Assembly (NCBI GenBank): GCA_031553755.1
Contig: JAVBKZ010000010.1
Coordinates: 1-64,000 of the forward strand
DNA length: 64,000 nt
Direction of reading: 5' to 3'
DNA from: JAIRVZ01 sp031553755
Lineage (GTDB): Bacteria > Bacteroidota > Bacteroidia > Bacteroidales > Azobacteroidaceae
Both the position numbers and the translations under genes were made by a program. Shown here piece by piece: positions 1 to 8,780 of this stretch. The notes beneath the pieces are model-generated. The model was not told where the DNA came from. It was given only the letters and a program-made list of their open reading frames with translations, and ran no database searches. How positions within the stretch are numbered: position 1 is the stretch's first letter; each line of letters opens with the position of its first letter.

Positions 1-678
1 CCTTCCTCTTTTTCCGGGAGTTGTTGCTTGGTGGATATACCTCAAATCTGCATCATCCCGCAAGCGGCTGACAAGATGCAGGTCCATTCCGGTAATGGAT
101 TCGACAAAAGATAGTTTGGAAAAGAAAGCATCTGCCACAGTATAACGGGTCAGGGAACGGATCTTTTCTAATTGTTTTTTGAGAACGGCACTATACCAAT
201 CCAACAAAGTCAATTCATTATCCTGCAAAGTATCTGTTGGGGGTGTCTGTACGGCTTCCAAATGAAAACTTGTCCGGCTGTCGGCATCAACAACGGAAAT
301 GCCCAATATCTCAAGTCCCCTTAGGGATTTGGATGCGCATCCCGACCAGAAATAACCGATGCCCGGTGTATGCTTCCCCGACTTGGGAAGAAAGCTCGGA
401 TCGAATGCTATTGCTATACGAGACCCGACAAAAGATGAGCAAAGAGTCCGATTGAAAGAGAAGAAGTCAAATCCCTGTTCAAACTGCCTACGGAAATATT
501 GCTCCCCATGACGGCTATGCCTTCCTAATTGCAGGAAGTTGATCCGGGAGGGAATACTCAGGTAGAGTAGAAAGACTTTAAGCATAAATTTGCGTCTGCT
601 TTTATTTATTTGTAACTTCGCACTTGTTAAAGCCGCATGAACAATCTCAGTATATTGGGTATAAATCGCAGGAGTCAT
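1..678 (-). CDS. DDE transposase, N-terminal 226 residues (cut by window edge)
   Basis: The reading frame is open without a stop from an ATG at 678 down to base 1, so only the C-terminal part is missing, beyond the window. The protein looks like an IS4-superfamily-type DDE transposase of Bacteroidetes insertion sequences. It has AFDPSFLPKSGK around Asp93, then GYFWSGC and a FHLEAVQTP stretch, and YTVADAFFSK around Asp183. Asp93 and Asp183 are the likely first two catalytic acidic residues. The gene starts inside a nested hairpin at 667-728. It stands alone upstream of, and divergent from, the carboxylase-like gene. The exact IS family is not certain, and the distal end of the element is not visible. 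Confidence 0.8.
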   Translation of the reverse strand, partial: MTPAIYTQYTEIVHAALTSAKLQINKSRRKFMLKVFLLYLSIPSRINFLQLGRHSRHGEQYFRRQFEQGFDFFSFNRTLCSSFVGSRIAIAFDPSFLPKSGKHTPGIGYFWSGCASKSLRGLEILGISVVDADSRTSFHLEAVQTPPTDTLQDNELTLLDWYSAVLKKQLEKIRSLTRYTVADAFFSKLSFVESITGMDLHLVSRLRDDADLRYIHQATTPGKRGR

Positions 679-728
679 ATCGAAGCATTCGATTGGTAGT
701 CAATGCTTTAAAGGTACGAATTCCTGCG
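667..728 (-). promoter_or_regulatory. Nested inverted repeat enclosing the transposase start codon
   Basis: The outer arms CGCAGGA (667-673) and TCCTGCG (722-728) pair perfectly, as do the inner arms AAGCATT (683-689) and AATGCTT (702-708). On the minus-strand transcript the transposase AUG (678-676) lies between the inner and outer 3' arms. Transcripts entering from outside could therefore fold and hide the start. Sequestration of this kind is known for IS10 and IS50; its use here is inferred. Confidence 0.5.
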
Positions 729-979
729 GTTTTTTCCAAATAAAATTCAACTTATTTTTCTGAAAATCAACATTTTAATCATGTCTTGAACGAACTATTG
801 TCATTAAGAATATGTTATTAAACATTTTTTTACACGGATTGTTATACCCTAAATTCGAATAAATAGCTATAAATTTGTAGTGTCAAAAAGATAGTGGAAA
901 TTAGTTTAAATGTGGAATAAATATAATATTTCTGTCATTTTGATAAAATAATCGAATAACCTAAAAACTTGTATGAATT
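729..979. other. Intergenic region between insertion sequence and carboxylase-like gene
   Basis: AT-rich, no convincing ORF. The right end of the insertion sequence should lie near 730-760, but its terminal repeat cannot be defined without the other end. A TAAATTTG sequence at 870-877 matches the Bacteroidetes -7 consensus TAnnTTTG and could serve the gene starting at 980. No good -33 box is seen at the usual spacing. Confidence 0.4.
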
Positions 980-2761
980 ATGGCAAGGGAAATTAAATTC
1001 AGTTTAGTTTACCGTGATATGTGGCAATCTTCCGGTAAATATCAACCGAGAGTCGATCAATTGAAACAAATAGCGCCCGTGATTGTCGATATGAATTGTT
1101 TCGCGAGAGTCGAAACCAATGGAGGAGCTTTCGAGCAAGTCAACCTGCTTTATGGAGAAAATCCTAATTTAGCTGTCAGGGAATTTACGGCTCCTTTTAA
1201 TAAGGCAGGCATTCAAACACACATGTTAGATCGAGGATTGAACGGTTTGCGAATGAATCCTGTCCCTGCCGATGTGAGAAAATTAATGTACAAGGTAAAG
1301 CATGCGCAAGGAGTTGATATCACAAGGATTTTTTGCGGGCTGAATGATGTCCGGAATATAATTCCATCTATCGATTATGCCAAAGAAGGCGGAATGATCC
1401 CTCAGGCCGCATTGTGTATTACAAATTCCCCCATTCATACGATAGATTATTATGTAGATTTAGCGGAACAATTGATAGCGGCCGGAGCCGATGAAATATG
1501 CCTGAAAGATATGGCCGGAATCGGACGTCCTCATTCTATAGGACAAATAATCAAAGGAATAAGAAAACGTCATCCTAATATATTAATTGAATACCATGGA
1601 CATACAGGTCCCGGTTTTTCTGTCGCGTCTATGTTGGAAGCTGCCGAAAACGGAGTGAATGTATTAGACGTGGCGATGGAACCTCTTTCCTGGGGAATGG
1701 TGCACCCCGATGTGATCACTATTCAGGCAATGTTGAAAGATGCCGGATTTTTAGTTCCCGGTATCAATATGGAAGCTTATATGGAGGCCAGGCGATTGAA
1801 CCAAAGTTTTATTGACGATTTCTTGGGATTCTTTATCGATCCGAGCAATAAAAACATGACTTCATTGTTGGTCGGTTGCGGACTTCCGGGAGGAATGATG
1901 GGTTCGATGATGGCTGATTTGAAAGGCATGCACAACGCGATTAATTTAGCGCTTCGCCAACAAGGAAAAAAAGAGGTTACTTTAAATAATCTGGTTGTAC
2001 AGTTATTCAAAGAAGTCGAATCGGTATGGCCGATGTTGGGATATCCACCTTTGGTAACGCCGTTTAGCCAGTATGTGAAAAATATCGCGTTGATGAATAT
2101 TTTCGCGGAAGCGAAAAATGAACCTCGTTTTTCGATGATAGATAAAGACAGTTGGAATATGATTTTGGGGAAAATGGGAAAATTGCCCGGCGCTTTAGCT
2201 CCTGAAATTGTAGAATTGGCCCAAGCTAACGGCTATGAATTTTATGAAGGAAATCCGCAAGACGCTTTCCCCGATGAATTGGAAAAATTCAAAGCCGAAA
2301 TGGTGGATAATAAATGGACAGAAGGACCTGACCGGGAGGAATTATTTGAATTCGCAATGCACGAACGGCAATACCGAGACCTGAAATCGGGCGCGGCTAA
2401 AAATCGTTTTAATCAGGAATTGGAACAGGCGAAAGAAAAAGCCGGAACACCTATTTTTGTTAAGCGTCCAGTTGTAGAAATTCCGATGTTCAATTTTGAA
2501 GAAATTTCGGCCGAATATCCGCATGCCAAGCCGGTTCACGCTCCATGTAAAGGACAAATACTTTGGCAGTATGATTTGATGGACGCTTCTACAGCGCCGT
2601 TTGAAGGCGCTACAATCAAAGAACATGATAATTTATGCTACATACAGAATTATTATGGAATTGAACCTGTCGATGTCGGTTATGGAGGTACAATTGTTGG
2701 AACCTATGTAAAGCAAGGAGATTATGTTCAGAAAGGACAAATCCTGGCTTTTATCAATTGA
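980..2761 (+). CDS. Carboxyltransferase / oxaloacetate decarboxylase alpha-like protein without biotinylation lysine
   Basis: 593 residues. The N-terminal two thirds form a pyruvate carboxylase/oxaloacetate decarboxylase-type TIM barrel: YRDMWQSS near the start, CLKDMAG with the candidate carboxylated Lys176, and the metal-site pattern YHGHTG (His206, His208). A conserved carboxylase domain follows. The last 75 residues align with a biotinyl domain (GGTIVGTYVKQGDYVQKGQ), but where AMKM should be the sequence reads IQNYYGIE, so no lysine is available for biotin. Family knowledge predicts transfer of CO2 from or to a biotin carrier. Here the carrier would have to be another protein, or the function has changed. 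Transcribed toward dnaX. Confidence 0.75.
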   Translation: MAREIKFSLVYRDMWQSSGKYQPRVDQLKQIAPVIVDMNCFARVETNGGAFEQVNLLYGENPNLAVREFTAPFNKAGIQTHMLDRGLNGLRMNPVPADVRKLMYKVKHAQGVDITRIFCGLNDVRNIIPSIDYAKEGGMIPQAALCITNSPIHTIDYYVDLAEQLIAAGADEICLKDMAGIGRPHSIGQIIKGIRKRHPNILIEYHGHTGPGFSVASMLEAAENGVNVLDVAMEPLSWGMVHPDVITIQAMLKDAGFLVPGINMEAYMEARRLNQSFIDDFLGFFIDPSNKNMTSLLVGCGLPGGMMGSMMADLKGMHNAINLALRQQGKKEVTLNNLVVQLFKEVESVWPMLGYPPLVTPFSQYVKNIALMNIFAEAKNEPRFSMIDKDSWNMILGKMGKLPGALAPEIVELAQANGYEFYEGNPQDAFPDELEKFKAEMVDNKWTEGPDREELFEFAMHERQYRDLKSGAAKNRFNQELEQAKEKAGTPIFVKRPVVEIPMFNFEEISAEYPHAKPVHAPCKGQILWQYDLMDASTAPFEGATIKEHDNLCYIQNYYGIEPVDVGYGGTIVGTYVKQGDYVQKGQILAFIN

Positions 2762-2800
2762 TAAAAAAGTATTGTAAATGCGGAAATAAAATAAATCATG

Positions 2801-2808
2801 TATATTTG
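2801..2808 (+). promoter_or_regulatory. Possible -7 element of dnaX
   Basis: TATATTTG matches TAnnTTTG and lies 28 bp upstream of the dnaX ATG at 2836. The nearest TTG (2772-2774) is too far upstream to be an ideal -33 box, so the assignment is tentative. Confidence 0.35.
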
Positions 2809-2835
2809 TGCTGCGAAAACAGAAAGGCATCATTA

Positions 2836-4590
2836 ATGGAAGATTATATTGTATCAGCCAGGAAGTATAGACCGACTACTTTTCAATCTGTTGTAGGACA
2901 AAAATCCTTGACTACAACATTGAAAAACGCGATCCACAGCAACAAATTAGCACACGCTTATTTGTTTTGTGGTCCTCGTGGCGTTGGAAAAACTACTTGT
3001 GCCCGTATTTTCGCGAAAACAATCAATTGTTTGAACCCTACTCCGGAAGGTGATGCCTGTAACGCTTGTGAATCTTGCGTCGCTTTCAACGAACAACGCT
3101 CTTACAATATACATGAATTAGATGCCGCTTCTAATAACTCGGTCGATGATATCCGCTCCCTGATCGAACAAGTGCGGATACCACCTCAAATAGGTAAGTA
3201 TAAAGTGTATATCATTGATGAGGTTCACATGCTTTCACAATCGGCATTCAACGCGTTCTTGAAAACATTGGAAGAACCTCCCCATCACGCGATCTTTGTG
3301 TTGGCTACAACAGAAAAACATAAAATACTTCCGACAATTCTTTCCCGTTGCCAGATTTACGATTTTAATCGCATCAATATCAATGATACGGTTGAACACT
3401 TGGAATACATATCTCAAAAAGAAGGGGTAACTGTTGATAAGGAAGCGCTCAATATTATCGCGCAAAAGGCTGACGGAGGGATGAGGGACGCGCTTTCTAT
3501 TTTCGATCAGGTTGTTAGTTTTACCGGAGGAAATATAACATACCAATCGGTTATAGAAAATCTGAACGTATTGGATTACGAATATTATTTCAAAATGTTG
3601 GAAGTAATTCTTCAATCCGAGGTCGGAAAGTCGATGCTGATTTTGAATGAAATTTTGGAAAAAGGGTTTGACGGGCAGCACATTATCAGTGGTTTAGCCT
3701 CGTTTTTTCGGGACCTTCTTGTCGCTAAAGACCCTCAAACACTGGTTTTGTTCGAAGTTGGAGACGCTGTCAAACATAAATATCAAAATTATTCTGCGCG
3801 ATGCGATAATAAATTCTTATACAAAGCCATAGAATTAACGAATACCTGCGACCTGAATTACAAGGCAAGCCGTAATAAAAGACTGTTAAGCGAGTTATTA
3901 CTAATTCGACTTTGCCAACTTAATTCTCCCGATACGGAAGAGGATAAAAAAAAAACAATAATTAATCCGATTAGCAATCCGAATCAGCCTCAAACTGTTC
4001 CTCCGGCTCAATCTAATGTTGTCGCGAATGGAAATAATATTATTCCCGGACAGCATCTTCAGGTACCTAATGCGGTGGTAAATAACACTCCTGCGGTAAG
4101 TATTCCAGAAATAAAACCCGCGGCAAAGCCCGTCGCGAAAAACATTTTAGGAGGTTTTTCCCTTAAAAACCCGTTAAATCAGCAGGAAGAAAAAACGGCG
4201 CAAACTTTTCAGGAACAAATGCAGATCGTTACGCCTTTTTCTGAACAAGATTTACATGTCGCTTGGAAAAAATACGCGAATACATTGCGTGAAAAGTTGC
4301 ATTTGAAGAATACAATGTTGAATATTTTGCCGACTTTAGCCGATAATTATAATATCCGTATTGAAGTGTATAATCCGGAACAAGAACAAAAATTGAAAGA
4401 AGAAGCTACTTCTTTGGTCGAATATTTAAGAAGAGAGTTGAAAAATACATCCATCCGGATGGATGTGTCTATTACCGGAGAAAATGTCAAAAAACTAGTT
4501 TATACTGATAAAGAAAAATTCGAGTTGATGTCTGCTAAAAACGCAAGTTTGAATAAATTGGTTCAAGAATTTTTACTTCGATTGGATTAA
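2836..4590 (+). CDS. dnaX: DNA polymerase III subunit gamma/tau
   Basis: 584 residues from the ATG at 2836. This start was chosen because MEDYIVSARKYRP is the conserved beginning of the family; the frame is open farther upstream through a TTG but without family similarity. It is the clamp-loader ATPase of the replisome. Walker A is GPRGVGKTT (46-54), the zinc module uses Cys65, Cys75, Cys78 and Cys81, Walker B is IIDEVHM, and the arginine-finger motif is LSRCQ. A proline/asparagine-rich linker (about 370-460) precedes a C-terminal tau-like region. A run of nine A's near 3949-3957 could in principle allow programmed frameshifting as in other dnaX genes. The 3' end overlaps the convergent NlpC/P60 gene by 56 bp. 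Confidence 0.95.
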   Translation: MEDYIVSARKYRPTTFQSVVGQKSLTTTLKNAIHSNKLAHAYLFCGPRGVGKTTCARIFAKTINCLNPTPEGDACNACESCVAFNEQRSYNIHELDAASNNSVDDIRSLIEQVRIPPQIGKYKVYIIDEVHMLSQSAFNAFLKTLEEPPHHAIFVLATTEKHKILPTILSRCQIYDFNRININDTVEHLEYISQKEGVTVDKEALNIIAQKADGGMRDALSIFDQVVSFTGGNITYQSVIENLNVLDYEYYFKMLEVILQSEVGKSMLILNEILEKGFDGQHIISGLASFFRDLLVAKDPQTLVLFEVGDAVKHKYQNYSARCDNKFLYKAIELTNTCDLNYKASRNKRLLSELLLIRLCQLNSPDTEEDKKKTIINPISNPNQPQTVPPAQSNVVANGNNIIPGQHLQVPNAVVNNTPAVSIPEIKPAAKPVAKNILGGFSLKNPLNQQEEKTAQTFQEQMQIVTPFSEQDLHVAWKKYANTLREKLHLKNTMLNILPTLADNYNIRIEVYNPEQEQKLKEEATSLVEYLRRELKNTSIRMDVSITGENVKKLVYTDKEKFELMSAKNASLNKLVQEFLLRLD

Positions 4591-5164
4591 TTTCAATTGG
4601 ATTAATAGGAAGAGGCGTAAGAAAGTCAAGCTTATTTGAATTATAGCGTTCGGGAACAATTCTTGCCGCGGAGACATAACGTTTTTTGTAATAATCTTCT
4701 TCACAATTTGTTATAACAACTCCTTGTTGACAAGACGCGTGAATGAATTTGAAATTTCCCCTGGAATCGGTTTCCGTAACTATTCCAACATGTCCGATCC
4801 TTTCCCGTTTTGAATTTCGTCCTTTAAAGAAAACCAAATCCCCGGGTTGTAACTCTGTCCTTTTTAATATTTGTTGGGCATTTTTTATCTGGTCGCCGGA
4901 AGAACGGTTTAATTGGTAGCCGAAATTTTTATATACAAAACTGGTAAATCCCGAACAATCAAACGCTCTCGGACTACTTCCTCCCGAACGATACGGAGTT
5001 TCGATATATCGGTAAGCAAATTGTACCAAAGAATCCCTCAATACATTTGCCTGCGAAAACGCGGAATATACCGGTAGGAAGAAAAAGATTAAAATAATGA
5101 TGAATTGCTTGTATTTCAATGTTTTTTGCATGAAAAGATGATTCATTGATATTTTAGAAGTCAC
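4535..5164 (-). CDS. NlpC/P60 family cell-wall endopeptidase
   Basis: 209 residues. After an N-terminal signal segment (about 20-38, IIILIFFFLPVYSAFSQA) comes a single NlpC/P60 domain with the catalytic triad Cys70 (FDCSGF), His125 (IGHVGIV) and His142 (FIHAS). Family members cut gamma-D-glutamyl-meso-diaminopimelate peptide bonds in peptidoglycan, so an exported Spr-like hydrolase is likely. Starts at Met7 or Met12 are also possible and would leave a more typical signal peptide. The C-terminal tail has a small repeat (INPIEINPIEV) and runs into the end of dnaX on the other strand. Confidence 0.88.
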   Translation of the reverse strand: MTSKISMNHLFMQKTLKYKQFIIILIFFFLPVYSAFSQANVLRDSLVQFAYRYIETPYRSGGSSPRAFDCSGFTSFVYKNFGYQLNRSSGDQIKNAQQILKRTELQPGDLVFFKGRNSKRERIGHVGIVTETDSRGNFKFIHASCQQGVVITNCEEDYYKKRYVSAARIVPERYNSNKLDFLTPLPINPIEINPIEVKILEPIYSNLRF

Positions 5165-5296
5165 AAAAATAAAAAATCAAATTGAAAAATCAAAGGTTTT
5201 GTTTTCAAAATTTATCAACAATTTTACATTTTACTATTCACAATTTGCAATTTAACTCACGATCATGGTTAAAATTTTTATAAAAAACTGTTTTCA

Positions 5297-5328
5297 TTTT
5301 CAAAATGTAATTAAAAACATTACTTTTG
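5297..5328 (+). promoter_or_regulatory. Promoter of the FKBP gene pair
   Basis: -7 element TACTTTTG at 5321-5328 with a TTTT -33 element at 5297-5300, 20 bp apart, 50 bp upstream of the ATG at 5378. This matches the Bacteroidetes primary sigma factor consensus. Confidence 0.6.
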
Positions 5329-5377
5329 CACCGTTTTATGTAAAAATGTCAACTAGGGAATTATAACATAATATTTT

Positions 5378-5962
5378 ATGGATAAAATTAGTTACGCGTT
5401 AGGTCTCAGCATCGGAAATAATTTCAAAAGTTCGGGTATATCAAACCTTAACTTTTCTGATTTTTCAAAAGGAGTTGAAACTGTACTGAAAGAAATGCAA
5501 CCCGAAATGTCGTATGATGAGGCTAAGAACGTTATAAATGATTTTTTCAGCAAGCTTCAGGACGAAAAAGGAGACTTAAATAAAAAAGCGGGAGACGAAT
5601 TTCTTCGTATCAATAAAGAAAAAGAAGGTGTGGTAACCTTGTCAAGCGGCCTTCAATATCAAATATTGAAAACCGGAGATGGACCCAAACCGAATGCTAC
5701 GGATCAGGTGAAATGCCACTATGAAGGAACATTGATCAATGGAGAAATATTTGATAGTTCAATAAAAAGAGGGCAGCCTGCTATTTTTGGCCTTAATCAG
5801 GTTATTAAAGGATGGACAGAAGCGCTGCAATTGATGCCTGCCGGTTCAAAATGGCGTTTGTTTTTGCCGTCTGATTTAGCTTACGGAAATAGGCAAGCCG
5901 GTGAAATGATAGAACCCAACAGTACACTTATTTTCGAAGTGGAATTATTAGAGATAGTTTAA
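5378..5962 (+). CDS. FKBP-type peptidyl-prolyl cis-trans isomerase, no signal peptide
   Basis: 194 residues. An N-terminal FKBP_N-type helical dimerisation region (1-90) precedes a full FKBP domain (about 100-194) with the characteristic VKCHYEGTLINGEIFDSS, FGLNQVIKGWTEAL and GSKWRLFLPSDLAYG stretches. It would isomerise Xaa-Pro bonds in folding proteins. No signal peptide is visible, so it is probably cytoplasmic, unlike the paralogue that begins 44 bp downstream. The close spacing and similarity indicate tandem duplication followed by a split between compartments. Confidence 0.9.
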   Translation: MDKISYALGLSIGNNFKSSGISNLNFSDFSKGVETVLKEMQPEMSYDEAKNVINDFFSKLQDEKGDLNKKAGDEFLRINKEKEGVVTLSSGLQYQILKTGDGPKPNATDQVKCHYEGTLINGEIFDSSIKRGQPAIFGLNQVIKGWTEALQLMPAGSKWRLFLPSDLAYGNRQAGEMIEPNSTLIFEVELLEIV

Positions 5963-6006
5963 TCTAAAAAAGTTATATTTATAAATTAAAAATTTGTTTT
6001 ATTCAA

Positions 6007-6888
6007 ATGAAAAAGTTCAGTATTTTATTTGTTCTTGTTGCTGCCATTGTAATGAGCAGCTCTTGTACAGCTCAGGCTCCTAAAGCTAATATGACAAGTG
6101 AAGTTGATTCACTTTCTTATGCTATCGGTCTTTCTCAAACTCAAGGATTGAAAGATCATCTTGTAATGAGGATGAATGTAGACACGACTTATCTCAATGA
6201 ATTTGTAAAAGGTTTCATGGAAAGTGCCAGTGTCAATAAAGATGATAAAAAGAAAGCCGCTTATATGGCTGGATTGCAAATCGGACAACAAGTAGGTGTG
6301 AATATGGTAGAAGGAGTTAATCAAGAGTTTGCGAACATGTATGGTGACACTACCAAAATTGTAAATAAAAACAATTTATTGGCAGGTTTTATTGCCGGAG
6401 TTTTGGGTAAGGGTGGAAAAATGACTATGGAAGAAGCTCAAACTTATACTCAAACCACAATGGAACGAATCAAAACCGTAAAAATTGAAAAAGATTATGC
6501 CGAAAATAAAACTGCCGGTATCAAATTCTTAGACGAAAACAAAGTTAAAGAAGGAGTTGTTACTCTTCCAAGCGGACTTCAATATAAAATAATTAAAGAA
6601 GGTAAAGGCGCTATTCCTACCGCGGAAAGCAAAGTTAAAGTAAATTATAAAGGAACTTTAATCGACGGAACAGAATTCGATAGCTCATATAGCCGCAAAG
6701 AACCGACTACATTCGGAGTAACTCAAGTTATCAAAGGATGGACAGAAGCTTTATTGTTGATGCCTGTTGGTTCTAAATGGGAACTTTATGTACCTGAAGA
6801 ATTAGCTTATGGCCCTGCCGACAGAGGAACTATCAAACCTTTTTCCGCTTTAGTATTTGAAATCGAATTGCTCGATATAGAAAAATAA
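6007..6888 (+). CDS. FKBP-type peptidyl-prolyl isomerase, lipoprotein
   Basis: 293 residues. The N-terminus is a signal peptide ending at SSSC, with Cys20 as the probable lipidated residue, so the enzyme acts in the periplasm on a membrane anchor. An FKBP_N domain (about 30-170) is followed by a C-terminal FKBP domain (about 195-293) containing VKVNYKGTLIDGTEFDSS and VTQVIKGWTEALLLMPVG, closely matching the preceding gene. Both are probably co-transcribed. A T-rich hairpin element at 6905-6973 follows and may end or protect the transcript. Confidence 0.9.
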   Translation: MKKFSILFVLVAAIVMSSSCTAQAPKANMTSEVDSLSYAIGLSQTQGLKDHLVMRMNVDTTYLNEFVKGFMESASVNKDDKKKAAYMAGLQIGQQVGVNMVEGVNQEFANMYGDTTKIVNKNNLLAGFIAGVLGKGGKMTMEEAQTYTQTTMERIKTVKIEKDYAENKTAGIKFLDENKVKEGVVTLPSGLQYKIIKEGKGAIPTAESKVKVNYKGTLIDGTEFDSSYSRKEPTTFGVTQVIKGWTEALLLMPVGSKWELYVPEELAYGPADRGTIKPFSALVFEIELLDIEK

Positions 6889-6904
6889 GATAAGTTTAAT
6901 TAAG

Positions 6905-6973
6905 ATTTAAAAACTAAAAGCTAAAAAATCGGAACGAACTCTCCGGTTTTTAGTTTTTAGTTTTTAGTTTTTT
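6905..6973 (+). repeat. Hairpin element with TTTTTAG words, terminator-like
   Basis: The left arm (6909-6932, AAAACTAAAAGCTAAAAAAT then CGGA) pairs with a right arm beginning TCCGG (6942) and continuing as three direct copies of TTTTTAG and a T run. It may end transcription of the FKBP pair. It belongs to the word-repeat hairpin class seen elsewhere in the window, with the purine-rich arm first on the coding strand. Confidence 0.6.
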
Positions 6974-6993
6974 GACATCCAACTGATATTCTT

Positions 6994-7464
6994 ATGGAAA
7001 AGTTAGATAAATTAGATAAAAAAATCCTTGAAATCATTTCTCAAAATGCCCGCATCCCATTTAAAGATGTAGCGGAAGTTTGTGATGTTTCGCGTGCCGC
7101 TATTCATCAGAGGGTTCAGAAAATGATGGAAATGAAAGTGATTATAGGATCCGGATATCACATTAATCCCAAAACCCTCGGATATAATACTTGCACATAT
7201 ATCGGGGTTAAATTAGAAAGAGGATCGATGTATAAAACCGTAGCGCCCGAATTTGAAAAAATTCCGGAAGTGGTTGAATGTCATTTTACAACAGGGCCTT
7301 ATACAATGCTTATTAAATTGTTTGCCAAAGACAACGAACATCTGATGGAGTTGTTGAATAGTAAAATACAGGAAATTCCGGGAGTGATTTCAACCGAAAC
7401 CTTGATTTCTTTGAGAGAAAGTTTCAAAAGGGAAATTCCTGCTTCGATCAATCTAATACAATAA
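6994..7464 (+). CDS. Lrp/AsnC family transcriptional regulator
   Basis: 156 residues. The N-terminal winged helix-turn-helix (LDKLDKKILEIISQNARIPF onward, recognition helix around VSRAAIHQRVQKM) is followed by an AsnC/Lrp ligand-binding (RAM) domain (about 65-145) with the typical alternating strands and TGPYTMLIKLFAKD. Such proteins sense amino acids or related metabolites and form octamers on DNA. No adjacent metabolic operon indicates the ligand. The gene ends just before convergent recF. Confidence 0.92.
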   Translation: MEKLDKLDKKILEIISQNARIPFKDVAEVCDVSRAAIHQRVQKMMEMKVIIGSGYHINPKTLGYNTCTYIGVKLERGSMYKTVAPEFEKIPEVVECHFTTGPYTMLIKLFAKDNEHLMELLNSKIQEIPGVISTETLISLRESFKREIPASINLIQ

Positions 7465-7546
7465 AAATCAATTACCGGATTAAAGAAATTCCTGAAAGTT
7501 TGTTCAAATCGAATTTTGAACGCGCTGCTTTTGCGCGGATAAAAAT

Positions 7547-8647
7547 CTACATGATAAGATCAGTAATGCATCCGTTATTTACTTGAAATAACTTATAATT
7601 GTGATTCATTTTCAAGAGAATTTCATCTAAATATTTGCGATTGGTATCTGTAATGAATATTTGTCCGAATTGATCCTGAGCTACTAATTTTACAATTTGT
7701 TCTACACGCTCTGCATCGAGTTTGTCGAAAATATCATCCAGCAGTAAAATAGGAATAGAAGAACCGGTTTTTACTAAAAAATTAAATTGGGCTAATTTCA
7801 GAGCGATCAAATAAGTTTTGTTTTGTCCTTGCGAACCGATTTTTCGCATTAAATGACCATCAAGTATAAAATCGAAATCATCTTTGTGTATGCCGGAACT
7901 GGTGTAGCCGAGGATTTTATCACGCTCCCTCTTTTGTTCCAACTGTTCAAGCAAACCAAAATTTTCCAATTGCGACTGATATAATAAATTAACAGATTCA
8001 CCCGAACCACATATAAACCGGTGAAATTCCGTAAAAATAGGAAGAAAATCAGAAATGAAATTTTTTCTTTTTTCGTAAATGAAAGTGCCATTTGAGGCTA
8101 ATTGCTCTTCCCAGATTTCGAATAATGAATTGTCTTTAATTAAGTCTTTTAATAATGAATTGCGTTGTTGTAGCGCTTTATTATAGCGAATCAGCGCTTG
8201 TAAATACGATTTGTCGTATTGGGAAATAACCATATCTACGAATTTCCGACGTTCATCGCTTCCTCCCTGTATTAAGTCGGAATCAGCAGGAGAAATCATG
8301 ACCAAAGGCAACAACCCGATATGATCGGAAAGTTTATCGTATTCTTTTTTGTTCCGTTTAAAAATTTTGCGTTGCTTTCTTTTTATTCCGCAATAAATTT
8401 CATCTTTAACATCATTATCAAAAAAATAAGTACCTTGTAGGATGCAAAATTCTTCGGAGTGCCGGATCAGTTGAGAGTCTGTCAGGTTTGTATGGTTTTT
8501 GCAAAAAGAAAGATAATAGAGCGCGTCCAACAGATTGGTTTTGCCCATTCCGTTGTTTCCAAACAAGCAATTCATTTTAGGCGAAAAATATAAATCAGCT
8601 TGTTCGATATTTTTGAAATTTAGAATAGATATATGTTCAATAGTCAT
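7547..8647 (-). CDS. recF: DNA replication and repair protein RecF
   Basis: 366 residues. An SMC-like ATPase that helps load RecA at gaps. Walker A is GNNGMGKTN (30-38), the signature region is SSGIHKDDFDF, and Walker B is ILLLDDIFDKLD. Length and motif order fit the family. It is divergent from the TPR membrane protein gene; the two promoters share the 8648-8780 gap. Confidence 0.95.
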   Translation of the reverse strand: MTIEHISILNFKNIEQADLYFSPKMNCLFGNNGMGKTNLLDALYYLSFCKNHTNLTDSQLIRHSEEFCILQGTYFFDNDVKDEIYCGIKRKQRKIFKRNKKEYDKLSDHIGLLPLVMISPADSDLIQGGSDERRKFVDMVISQYDKSYLQALIRYNKALQQRNSLLKDLIKDNSLFEIWEEQLASNGTFIYEKRKNFISDFLPIFTEFHRFICGSGESVNLLYQSQLENFGLLEQLEQKRERDKILGYTSSGIHKDDFDFILDGHLMRKIGSQGQNKTYLIALKLAQFNFLVKTGSSIPILLLDDIFDKLDAERVEQIVKLVAQDQFGQIFITDTNRKYLDEILLKMNHNYKLFQVNNGCITDLIM

Positions 8648-8666
8648 TATTTTGTCTTTTTCCCGA

Positions 8667-8674
8667 CAAATGTA
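8667..8674 (-). promoter_or_regulatory. -7 element of recF
   Basis: On the minus strand the sequence reads TACATTTG, matching TAnnTTTG, about 20 bp upstream of the recF ATG at 8647. T-rich sequence lies at the -33 position. Confidence 0.45.
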
Positions 8675-8693
8675 ATAAAAAGATGTATTAAAA

Positions 8694-8725
8694 TTTCTTT
8701 TATTATAAGAAATGGTTTACTTTTG
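8694..8725 (+). promoter_or_regulatory. Promoter of the TPR membrane protein
   Basis: TACTTTTG at 8718-8725 is a good -7 element. A T-rich -33 region lies near 8694-8700. The start codon is at 8781. Confidence 0.5.
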
Positions 8726-8780
8726 CAATCCGTAAAATGTTAAATAATAAAGCGTAATAACTTACAATCATTTATAATAT

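Noticed and set aside
237..455. 72-codon plus-strand ORF near the left edge
   Set aside because: It lies opposite the continuous transposase frame on the minus strand, which has clear family motifs.
2758..2835. TTG start for dnaX overlapping the upstream stop
   Set aside because: The added 26 residues lack similarity to DnaX; the ATG at 2836 begins the conserved MEDYIVSARKYRP.
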